From positions 23,499,108 to 23,563,107 of the forward strand of contig JABAKD010000023.1 in assembly GCA_012845835.1 (NCBI GenBank): a stretch of DNA of 64,000 nucleotides, given 5' to 3'. The notes under the pieces were generated by a model that searched no databases, was not told the origin of the DNA, and worked only from the letters and a program-made list of their open reading frames with translations. Source of the DNA: Undaria pinnatifida. Lineage: Eukaryota > Sar > Phaeophyceae > Laminariales > Alariaceae. The position numbers and the translations under genes were made by a program. This document shows positions 10,486-20,204 of this stretch, piece after piece (position 1 is the first letter of the stretch; each line of letters opens with the position of its first letter).

Positions 10486-10713
10486 TTACAGCAAGCAGCC
10501 GCAGACGTGGAGTAGTGTCGGAAATAATCGAGAAGGCGGGGCGCAGCGAAAGACCGGCGGGGAGAAAATGTATCTGCCGCAGATATAGCACCGAGGGACA
10601 TTGTGTCGCCATCGTTGAATCGCTCTGACGATGGCACCGGAATCCAGGAGGAGGAGCGTGGTGATGCTCCGGGAGCTGATCATACTGAAGGTTAGCTTGG
10701 CGGTAGATGGCAA
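10486..10713 (-). pseudogene. Possible Ty1/copia protease remnant
   Basis: The - strand frame contains LLLDSGAIVRAIQR, matching the copia aspartic protease active-site pattern Leu-Asp-Ser-Gly-Ala followed by a short x-His/Arg-x-x segment. The protease would cut the Gag-Pol polyprotein. It precedes the integrase remnant in the same (-) orientation, which is the normal copia order. Only this short motif supports the call. Confidence 0.4.
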
Positions 10714-10988
10714 GATTGGGGCGACGGCCCCCTAGGTGAGCCCTCAATCACTGCACGGGATATTCTTTGTAGGCGGCCATTTTTGGGGCAACCCAAGACG
10801 GCTGTTCTTACATCGAAGGGGAGAGAGAAGTTCGACTCCTCCTCGAAGCAGAAGAGAGTCTACGCAATGCTGCATGGATTCGAGTCAGACTTCGATAGCG
10901 ACTAATACAGTGAGGCTGGGGCTGAGGGAAGCGACCGTGCTTCTATGATGGCCCAGGAAGTGGCTGCCTCTATGTACGAGATGCAATC

Positions 10989-11741
10989 ATGGCGTGGATG
11001 TTTCTCCCCCAAGCCTTACAAACTACCGTAGACCAAGATATTTTTCATCGGAGAAAATCTCCCAGAGAATGTTGGGAATCAATAGCAGATTGATATGACA
11101 CGGAGACAAACGCCCAAAAAGGCTCCTGTATGCGAGAGCTGTACAACTTTACGATCAAGAAGGAAGATGGTCCCGTAGGGAAGTTATACGCGATGGAGGA
11201 CTTGGGTGACAAACTGAACAATGCGGGCATCAGCGTAGACGACAACACTCTGTACACTTGCTTTGTTTCTGCCTTGCCTACTGCCGAGTACGCGCTCAAG
11301 ATTCGAGACTTAAATCTCAAGCAGATACGCGATCGGAAGATCAACCTTGTTTGCAGCAAGTACGAGACGTTTGGCAAGTCGAACGGCTCGTCAGACTCGC
11401 TTGCGCCAATCGGAAAAGGGAGGAGTGGCTATTGGGAGAGAGGTGGAAAGGCACATGGGGGTCGGGGAAAGTCTGGAAATAGAAAGGAAGGCAACGGCAA
11501 CGCCAATTCAAACGGTGGAGCCGGGAAAGCGAATTTTTCGATTGGGAAGTGCTTCCGGTGCAGGGCTGCTGGCCACTACAGCGAACGTTGCACCGCAGCA
11601 ATCTTAGAACGGTGTGTAGGGGGAGGACACCAGATAGACAAGTGCGCTTCGCCGGCGGACATGGACGAATCAGCGGCGGAAGCTGTACTTGCGATGGTGG
11701 AGGATCTCGAAGATGATGCTGTGGAAGCGACAATGTTTTAG
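10989..11741 (+). pseudogene. Ty1/copia gag with zinc knuckle, one in-frame stop
   Basis: A continuous frame from the ATG at 10989 to the stop at 11739-11741 is interrupted only by TGA at 11091-11093, where the context SIAD-[W]-YDTE predicts Trp. The part after the stop is open from 11130 (203 codons). It has the helical capsid domain of copia (UBN2/retrotrans_gag type), a Gly/Asn/Lys-rich linker, a canonical CX2CX4HX4C knuckle at 11550-11591, a second degraded knuckle, and an acidic tail. Gag binds and packages element RNA. Further gag N-terminal sequence seems to continue upstream of 10989 in another frame (about 10790-10985), so another frameshift is likely. Downstream of the stop is a MITE. 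Confidence 0.8.
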
Positions 11742-11810
11742 GGGTACAGCAGCCAAAGCCCCACGATGAGGGTATTATCGTGGGCACCTCCTTCGCACGT
11801 AGTAGTACGT

Positions 11811-12259
11811 TAAGGGACCGGTGCATATGGGGACCGAACCTGGGATTTGTGCCTAGGGGGGCCGTGCATTACGGAGCCGAATCGAGTATTTTAGCTAAGG
11901 GAACGGTGCATTAATCAAAACGGAACAAGCAAAATAGCGACAGTAGTACAAATTCGTACGACCTTTGGAAACGAAATAGGACCGGAAACGGTCAAGAAAA
12001 GCGACCAATGGTACGAAATCGTACCGGAAAGCGACATCTAAGTACGAATTCGTACCAGAAACAGTCAACAACAGCGATCTTTGGTACGTGCCGGAAACAA
12101 GCATAACAGCGATCTTGCGACGAAATCGTACAAGAAACGTTCGAAAACAACAGCGTAATGAACCGGTCCCCTATCTAAAATACCCGATTCGGCCCCCTAA
12201 TGCGCCGGCCCCCTAGGCGCAAATCCCAGGTTCGGCCCCCTAATGCACCGGTCCCCTAA
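11811..12259. mobile_element. PIF/Harbinger-type MITE with TAA target duplication
   Basis: A 443-bp element (11814-12256) is flanked by the 3-bp direct repeat TAA (11811-11813 and 12257-12259). Terminal inverted repeats of about 100 bp begin GGGACCGGTGCAT and GGGGACCGGTGCAT and stay alignable to 11914 / 12155. A G-rich terminus plus a 3-bp TAA/TTA duplication is the signature of PIF/Harbinger-derived MITEs. There is no coding capacity. It is inserted about 70 bp after the copia gag stop. Confidence 0.8.
11930..12145. repeat. Internal 42-bp tandem repeat of the MITE
   Basis: About five diverged units, each with a gaaacggtcaa-type word and a palindromic tacgaaatcgta or tacgaattcgta word, fill the space between the terminal inverted repeats. 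Confidence 0.7.
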
Positions 12260-12957
12260 CGCATTACAACGTGACGAGCGGGGAAACTTAAGTCACACGG
12301 CAGTTATCTTTGTTATTATTTGCCGTGCGCCCTCTACTTCGGAAGTTGGTTGTGGAGGCAACAGATATAGTCTAGGGTTATCTGTATATTCCGCGAGAAG
12401 CCGCATGGCCGCCAGCCGTGTGCACCCTAACAGGGTGGTGGTTTGGTAGGGCAGACCCCGGACGATCGAATGGCGATACATTTCGAACACCTCTTCAAAC
12501 TCGTGGGAATACGGGGCGCGGCTCAACGAAGGGGCGCATCGATAAGGACATGGGAGCTCGGGGCAGCAACAATGTCTACAGCCTAGCTACTAGGTACATT
12601 GTCCTCTGAGACTACCACAGATAATTCGTGTTCTATTATCCTATCGGCAACGCATCATCCACCATAGCGACGTCATCATCACGAATATCAACGTAACCGC
12701 AACAGAAAAAGGCGCGTTCAGAGAATCAAAGACATGGAACCTTAAGCGGTTCAAGACACGGAGCAAACATCTTCCACATCATTATCACTACCATTATCAT
12801 CCTCAGCAACTGCAGCAAACCTGGCGGTACCTACATCAGCCAAATCACTACTACAGCAAAGGCGGCTACAGCAGGGTTACTCCATCAGTTTCAATAGCTG
12901 CATTTGCTTCACAAGCTCAAGCTTCATCGGCTGCTTCCGTTTCATCAGCTCCATCAA
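12260..12957 (+). other. Decayed copia middle region
   Basis: This is where a + strand copia element should carry protease, integrase and the start of reverse transcriptase. Only broken frames and Ser/Thr/Ala-rich stretches are seen. Protease and integrase remnants are instead found inverted at 9.2-10.7 kb. Confidence 0.4.
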
Positions 12958-14000
12958 ATATAACGGCTTCTTGGTATACGTCTGCGATACGGACGACGAG
13001 CCCATCAACAGCACGGCCAACACGAACAAGAAGCCGGCCGCCATCCTCACCTTTTACGTTGACGACCTGGCACTTGCATAAGGCGACAAAGCGGTACCCA
13101 AGATGTAAAAGGAGAAGCTAACGAGCCGCTTTGTTGCAAGCGCCATGGGAGACATCTCGCTGATATTCGGCATGCAAGTTAATCGCAACCGTGAAAGCGA
13201 GACTCTCACCATCTCCCGGGCAGACTACACCAGGTCCGTGCTCGAAAAGTACGGAATGGGGGAGTGCAAACCCGTGGGCACGCCCGGAGCAGGAAAGGAA
13301 CTGCCACTCGATGAACATGAAGGGAATCTAAACGGCTCACAGAAGCAAGAATACCAAGCAATCACAGTTCATTACTGTACCTGGCTAAAGTGACTCGCTA
13401 CGGCATCGTCTATGGCGTCAACCGACGTGCGAGGGTCATGTCATTGCCATCCAATGCACACACTGGGGCGGCCAAGCATGCTCTCCGTTACCATGCCGGC
13501 ACGATTAACTACCAAGGCACCTACAAGAAAGGGGGTATTACCCTAACCACGTTTTCCGACGCTAACTTGGGCAACAACCCGGACAACGGCAAGTCAAGGG
13601 AAACGTATTATATTATGATATCCAACGGCCCAGTGAGCTTTAAAGGTGGGTCTTCAAGGAATCATGGGGCAGTCCATCATGGAAGAACTTGTCGCAGCAA
13701 CACTAGCGATGAGAGAGGCAGTCTACTGCGCTAACAAAATGGAAAAGCTCGGGTTCGGGAAGGTGTTCAAGAGCGTTACCCTTTCACATCGACAACACTG
13801 AGTCCTTCAGCTCTGCATGTGGTTGGGAACCACACAATCAGCTCGCGTGCTTCAGCACGTGGCTCCACGTATTTTCTACATCCGTTAGAAAGTGCAACAA
13901 CGAAAGGTAAGCATTCACTACGTGCCGACCGAGGGCAACATATCAGATTTAGGGACGACGTTCCTGAAGAAGCATCGTAATCGTGCATCGGGCTGATCAA
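12958..14000 (+). pseudogene. Ty1/copia reverse transcriptase C-terminus and RNase H
   Basis: The catalytic YVDD box lies at 13055-13066, preceded by KPAAILTF. It is followed by MGDISLIFGMQV and YTRSVLEKYGM, then VTRYGIVYGVNRRARVMS, and the RNase H stretch FSDANLGNNPDNGKS, MEELVAATLAMREAVYC, HIDNT and IHYV. These are, in order, the palm/thumb of copia reverse transcriptase and its RNase H. Stops at 13079-13081 and 13106-13108, frameshifts near 13370, 13650 and 13780, and loss of the finger domain make it inactive. It has the same orientation as the gag at 11 kb, so the two probably belong to one element. Confidence 0.85.
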
Positions 14001-14730
14001 GGATTTCAGGGCCTGGACAAACGTTACCGACTCTCAACGAGACGATCGGACATCACAGGTATCGTCTGAGGCACGGGTATCATCTGAGGCGGATGCAGCA
14101 GAGGATTCTACAACAGGGACTGCAGCAGAGCGGACATATAATTTTCATCAGCATATTCATCAAACCTTCGTCATTTTAGCTTCATCATTTCAGCTACATC
14201 GAATTCACCAGTGGCTTCCATGGCCGAAAATATCATTGGAGCATGGAGCGTATTAGTGGGGGGCGGTTATCAATCACGGATCGCTGTAATTTGCACATTT
14301 TGTGTGGCATTGTTATGGGATGTCTTTCATTAGTTTTTGACTTCAGTTCAACTAAGCGAATGAATCATCACCCACGGATACTCATACGATGCGCTGACAG
14401 TCGAGTACTTGGCGGACGACAAGGCCTTACGAATGAAGGCCAGAGGGCGAAGGGAGATAGATATATAGCTAATATTATGTGATGTCTTCGTGCAAGGCGC
14501 GATGCAGCAATGCTATGTATCGTCGCGGATGCAATGCTACATGTGAAATAATACGCTGGGTTTATCTTCTGTTTTACTAGAGGAGACAGAAAATGCAAAA
14601 AAAGCGCTGAAACACTAGGAAATGGACTGAACCCTAAAAAACGTGACCTCAAACGTATTTTTATATCCGACTCTTTTTACCCCAGAAGGACAACCAACTG
14701 GTAAAAACTCTTAGGAACGAAACGGTAAAG
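14001..14730. other. No gene recognised; expected position of a copia 3' LTR
   Basis: I looked for a matching LTR upstream of gag and found none. The sequence holds no domain and no clear repeat. Confidence 0.4.
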
Positions 14731-14965
14731 TACTGCGAGTGCTGGCAGTATGGGCAATACTAACAGCCGAAATACTGCAAGTACCAGAGTACGAGAGGTA
14801 CAAATCCCCGAAACACTCGGAACACTTGAAGTATTCTACAGCATCGAAGCCCGAAATACTTGAAGTGCAGGGAGTATTTATAGTGTCAAGTCTCGACATA
14901 ATGCGAGCCCGGAAGTGTCCGCAGTGCAGAAACCCGAAATACTGCGAGTGTACAAAATACCTGCA
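14731..14965. repeat. Degenerate tandem repeat, unit about 40 bp
   Basis: Words of the type cccgaaatactgcgagtg recur at about 14731, 14768, 14809, 14849 and 14934 with strong drift. Confidence 0.6.
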
Positions 14966-15765
14966 TTTATTTTTCCAAAATACTGTACTTTAGCCCCAGG
15001 TGCTAGGTGCATCGGTGCAGCCTCCGATAGCCAGCAACCTAGCAAATCGTTGCGCATCTACCGCAGGCACAGCACAGCCCAACCAGCCCAGCAAATATTA
15101 GCAGTACAGCATATACGTGCCGATCAGAGAACGACGACGCAAGCAAGCAGACAGAATTGCCGTGAGTCAGCATGTCGTCGAGTATCTGTCGCCACTCGAT
15201 GTGTTCTGCAGACGACGAAATCGCAATAAACCAGCCGGGGAGTCTTGCAAGCAGCACCTGCTGGTGAAAGCATCAACACACGACAAGCAGCTCGGGCTGG
15301 TGGCGTGCCAATGGCTTTGCCTGTATTTCCAGTCTCAGCAAGACACACGCTACCCTATTGTTTCTCTCCGTCCCTTCGTACAGACACGCATGCGGCTCCC
15401 GGGTCATTTTCCTGTAGTATGGCGGAGCCGTGGCATTTGCAAGTCGTCAGTGTGAATCTGAAATCCTGTTCGTTGTGCGTTTCACGACTTGCTCCATTTT
15501 TCCTGAGCGACCTCGATCGAAGCGGCTGATACTAAGGGTCAGATATTGCGGCAAAGAAGTTCGCAAATACGCAGATTTGACGAATGAGGTATTTTGAAAA
15601 AAAATGTATAAACACGTCAGCTTATTTAGTATCAACTATATTATTACTATCATTGAGACAAGCTTGGGGGGGTAAAGTCCCATATTACAAAGAGACGAGA
15701 ATGCCAACACCGAGCCAGAAAGCGTCAATGGAAGCTGTCTGAGACTCCCTAATTGTTTGTGTCGC
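14966..15765. other. No recognisable feature
   Basis: Mixed-composition sequence with short open frames only. Nothing supports a gene. Confidence 0.4.
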
Positions 15766-16044
15766 TCAAGAAAGCGATGCCGCAGTATCCTGCGCATAGG
15801 CCTCCTTCTCGTAGCGTTCCTTGTCAGCTTCCTCTAGCTCCTTGTATAGCTCGGTTTCTTCGTCGGGCATACCGTGCCACCTTTGACCGAATGCCTTGCT
15901 CATTAGCGTCTTGGCACGGTTCGATCTGGACGACAGCACCCCAATTTTCTCCTGTTTCAGGAGCGCAACAGTGTTGTTCAGAAGTTGTTGAATACAATGT
16001 TCCAAAAAAACAGCGGAGATTAGCACAGTACCCGCACTATTCAT
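15766..16044 (-). CDS. HMG-box exon or fragment
   Basis: The 92-codon - strand frame ends with FGQRWHGMPDEETELYKEL followed by EEADKERYEKEAYAQ. This is the second half of an HMG box: the G-x-x-W of helix 2, the Leu/Met-x-x-E-E-x-x-x-Y turn, and the A-x-x-D-K-x-R-Y-E-x-E of helix 3. The first helix is represented by a weaker LLKQEK ... SNRAKTLMSKA section. HMG boxes bind and bend DNA in the nucleus. The stop lies shortly after the box. A possible 3' splice site (TCTACATCTAG on the - strand, near 16060) precedes it, so it may be the last exon of a gene whose upstream exons I cannot find. A pseudogene or transduced fragment is also possible. Confidence 0.55.
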   Translation of the reverse strand: MNSAGTVLISAVFLEHCIQQLLNNTVALLKQEKIGVLSSRSNRAKTLMSKAFGQRWHGMPDEETELYKELEEADKERYEKEAYAQDTAASLS

Positions 16045-17279
16045 ATCGCTCAGCGCCTAGATGTAGATATATCATGATGGTTGTTCCGCACCTGGTGAGC
16101 AAAGTGAGTATAGGCTGGCCACGGCCGCCGGCACGGCTGTGCCGAAGTGCCAGCATTGACGTCAGGGTCCCATGCAACCGATGAGTACCCTTTTGGGACG
16201 TTGATCCTGTTGGAGGAAAACGGCGACATTCGTCCATCTTTTCAGCGATCGAAATCTGTGAGAATTGAAGTAGCCGATACTCAAAAGCGTTACTTTGCTG
16301 CCGGATAAGAATCTCGACATATATGGCCTCTGAGGGTCAAAAAAGGCGCTGGCAGCCGCCGGCTTTTCTTATTGAATAACAAGAGCAAAAACAAGGGGCA
16401 AATGTAGATGTCACGTGTGTGGCATGGCGGGTCGAAGAACTACCAGTGCGAGAACAGCACACGGTTGCGACACCGGTTGTGACCACACCTCACCTCGGAG
16501 CGATGCGCTCGTATCCTTCTGGCGGGCGGTACGCGTTCATTTCCTGAAAGCACGAGCAAAGTTGCAAACCAGCGGTTGGGAGCTTGGGGTCAAACAATAA
16601 AATGCCTATCGTTGCTCATAAAAGAAAAAGGACGGGAATTACATAAGTTTGTCAACCGATTCAAACCAAGTCTCAAACTTGCATAAATAACATCATGTAT
16701 CGCCTACGGAGTAGAAGGCTTGGAGTAGCAATTACCATTCGTTTCGCACAGACAACCGATAAGAATCCAACCTGCGTCCTTGCATATCTTACCGATGATA
16801 AACATGGCAACACAAACACGTCAATGGCAGGGTTCCTCGGTCGTGCAAAGTTCCAGCATACTACTTCGACTCCACCCAGAGCTTACACTGGGTTCGGAGG
16901 GGTTCGAAGTGGAGGATATCGCCGTTTTGTTTTTGGTCCGACACACGGCAACCCACTTGCACCTTGCAAAGCGCCGCTGACGTGAACGCCTCTAACTATC
17001 GATCGTCACGGGCACCCCCAGCAAGTATCAGTATTCCACGGAGATTTCGACATACTTGTAGGGTAGGACCATTTAGCAGGTCACCTTCTATTTTCTATTG
17101 GTCTCTAGACAAGTATTCGTGCGGTACGATCTAGCGCAGCGCCCCTTCGCTGAATTGCTACACCCCACAATTGATCCGGCATGCCTTTAAATCGTTTATT
17201 GTTCCCTCATCAGCTCAGCGCCGCAGTCTAATTCGGGGTTTCAAGTAGCTACAAATAGTCAAAAGACAGGCTCAAGTAA
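16045..17279. other. No recognisable feature; possible upstream intron/exons of the HMG-box gene
   Basis: Short open frames on both strands show no domain. The first half of an HMG box is not readable here. Confidence 0.35.
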
Positions 17280-19080
17280 TTTTCAAGGATAAGAAAAGGA
17301 AAAAACAAAAACAGGCTGAAACAAAATTTACACGCAAAACTGAAGCAAAACACCAGACATGAAACAAACGTGACATCAGAAGGCACAGTACGTACGTATC
17401 ACATGTATACATGTGCCATAAGAGGCTTGCAACACCAAGACCTTGCAGAGCTCCGGGAAGGAATGAAGGGTTGAGGGATACAAACAGGATGGGCTTGAGA
17501 CATGATAATTACACATAATTGTTGCCGTGGGTGTTAGGGGAAAATGCAATGCCTAGTGTTGGAAAGTCGACGGCTTTCATGCTCCGGGAATGGGGGGAGG
17601 GTGATCGACGTTGAAGTTCGTGCAGCAACATTGACGGATGGTGAAACACAAAAAATTACGATAAACATATAAAAGATTTTTCCTGAATTCGGCAGAAGAC
17701 GGCCGACAAGTCCACGGTTTTGACATAACCGAAGGGGTGAGTTCAAAATCGAGTCTGCGTTTCGCAGATGGACAAAAACTGGCACATAAAAGAACGTGTA
17801 CGGATCTTAAGCTTGATTTACCCGGATCTCCCGGAGGATCTTAAAAAAGAAAAAAAAAAACTACTTTCTCCACCAAAAAACTGTCTATCTGGTAGCTGCA
17901 CGCCCGCATGAGCGCGACTACAAAACAGAACAAACTTCCGTGTGCCGCTTTGTTCACAGCCCCGCAAAATCACAGAAACTAGCACGAAGATCAGTCAGAT
18001 GTACACGGAAATCGCTCTAACATGGCACAAAACTCATAAACTCTCCATAATAACGGACCAAGGCACATGGCATATTTTCCAATCGCACAGAAATAACGGA
18101 AGTCACATGAGGTCACAGAAAATTGCAGAAAATCGCACAAAATTACTGAGAGTCCGACGAAATCGCACCAAAACACAAGCGCACAAAAATCTCGAACACA
18201 GCAGTCCGTCCCTTAGCCCCACCGAAAAACGTTCTACACGCAAACCCTATATAAGCAGCATGTCGCACACAATTGCCCAAAACTTGACGAAATCGCACTA
18301 AGCACAATCTCACAAAAATCTCGAACACAGCAATCCGTTGCCCCAACAAAATAATTATAAATGCAAGCCTTGTACAAGTATGAGCACCACAACATAAGAA
18401 TGTTTTCGTGCATCGTTTTACTCAAAATCACGAAAACAAAAAAAAACTTCAAAATCGAGAAAAAGTCCGACATATTCACACGAAAATCGCAAGTAAAACG
18501 CACAAAATCTCACAAAACTACCACCAAATCGGACGAAAGCACGCGAATTGGGTCAAAATAATATAAAATCAACCAAACTGACACAAAATCGCAGCACGTC
18601 GCAGAAAGTCAAACAAAATTACTCGAATCTCGACGAAATAGCAATAAAATTACACAAACAAAATACGATCCCCATCAACAACCGTTTCTCCCACCGACAA
18701 AAAATCCAAGACTCAAACCCCATACGACCACGACGACAGAAACTCCCATCGACAAAGTTCAAAAATGCAAGCCCCATACAAACACGACAACAGCAACTTG
18801 TTCTTCTTGTGCACTGGTTTGTTCAAAATAACACAAAACGGTATAAAATCACACATTATCGCTCAGATTTACACAAAAATTGCAAGCAAATTGCACAAAA
18901 CCTTACAAATACTCCACAAAACCGGAAGAGAGCACACGAGGTGTTACAAAATCTTCAAAAAAAACAAACAATACGAAATCGCAGACGATAGTAGAAAATC
19001 GCACACAAACTCACGAAATTACTCACAATCCGACGAAATCGCATTATAACTACACCAAATAGAAAAAAGCTAATGAGTAA
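17280..19080. repeat. A-rich degenerate tandem array
   Basis: Words such as gacgaaatcgcac, cacaaaatcgcac and cacaaaaatctcgaacacagca recur many times. A longer period of roughly 130-150 bp is visible at 18140-18370. Reading frames rich in Lys, Thr, Asn and His are a result of composition. No gene. Confidence 0.65.
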
Positions 19081-19260
19081 CTCTTTTCTCCCACCTAAAA
19101 CCTGTCTAGCAAAGCCAGTATGAGCGCGTCGACACTAATTACATTTCCGTGCCCCGCTCTCATCAAAATCACTGAACATGGTACAAAATCGCATGTGTGT
19201 TGACATGAAATACGAACTAAAAGACAATATCAGCAAAAATCCCAAATGTACAAATCCTGC

Positions 19261-19615
19261 TGTCACGGTACCCCGAGTGGGGGATGCGTGGTTGGCCGGT
19301 GTTGGGAAGCGTGCCCCCTCATGGGTTCCGGTGTCTATATTAGTCTCTCCTCATGACTCGCTGGCTAGGCCCAACGCTTATACATTAGTTCTCTACATAG
19401 AACGCTAAAATAAAAGACAGACAGAGCAAGACAAGGCTGGGTAGGGCAGGGTAGTGAGATGAGGGGCGTCCTGCTTGTCCCATCATCGTCACCTACATTA
19501 TCGCCCATATATGATGGCCTTGACGTGAGTGTAAAATCTAATATCACGTGGTTTCACCTCAACCATGACATGCTTTCACGTCGGATCTACAAACTATCCT
19601 TCTACGGAGAGCACC
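19261..19615 (-). mobile_element. Older diverged LTR, minus orientation, main part
   Basis: The reverse complement matches the 3' half of the LTR at 19616-20186 at perhaps 80% by eye (shared words accggaacccatgag and cacgcatcccccactcgg) and ends in CA at 19261. Its first 13 or so bases lie at 23060-23072 on the other side of the younger element, because that element inserted into it. The internal region of the older element continues at 23073-24440. Confidence 0.6.
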
Positions 19616-20186
19616 TGTTATAGAGTGTCAGTATAGCTGGCAATAGATTCGGTAGGATAGTCCGCAGAGTTATGGTCTAATGGCCACAAGAAGGTTCTCT
19701 TAAACGGAATATTCTGAGTGAAGCGGATAACCCGTAGAATGTAGCTAGTTTGTACCACAAGAGCGTTCTCGGAAATGGAACGCTCCTCCTCTGGACAAGA
19801 TAGATAGAAGTAAGCGCGTTAAGCGCTCATGGGAACATTAGGACACCCAGGAGAACGTTCCTTGTACGTTCCATAGGAAAAGGTCCGGAACAGAGCACAG
19901 TAGCAATGCTGGGGTGAAGCGAACTCTGTGAGCTTCACCCCACCCCCGTGCTCTCACTACCTGCTCTACCAGCTCTATCAGCTCTACTTATTCTGCCCTG
20001 CACTACCGTGTGCCAAGGGCCTGTGTTGTCTGTCTTTCAGAGTTCCATGTAGAGGAAATAATGTATAAGCTTTTGAGTCTATCCAGCGAGCCATGAGGAG
20101 AGACCAAACAAGGGCACCGGAACCCATGAGGAGCACGCTTCCCAACACCGACCAACCACGCATCCCCCACTCGGAGTACTACAACA
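19616..20186 (+). repeat. 5' LTR of the young element
   Basis: It reads as identical to the copy at 22489-23059 for about 560 bases. I noticed only two mismatches, in the last seven positions. Confidence 0.85.
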
Positions 20187-20187
20187 A

Positions 20188-20204
20188 TTGGCGACGTCGT
20201 AGCA
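20188..20204 (+). promoter_or_regulatory. Candidate primer-binding site
   Basis: A TTGGCGACGTCG word begins one or two bases after the 5' LTR. The TGG start is what the CCA end of a tRNA would pair with. The tRNA was not identified. Confidence 0.45.

Noticed and set aside
16695-16985. A 96-codon frame near the HMG fragment as a possible gene
   Set aside because: Opposite strand to the HMG box, no domain, and no splice or start context that sets it apart.
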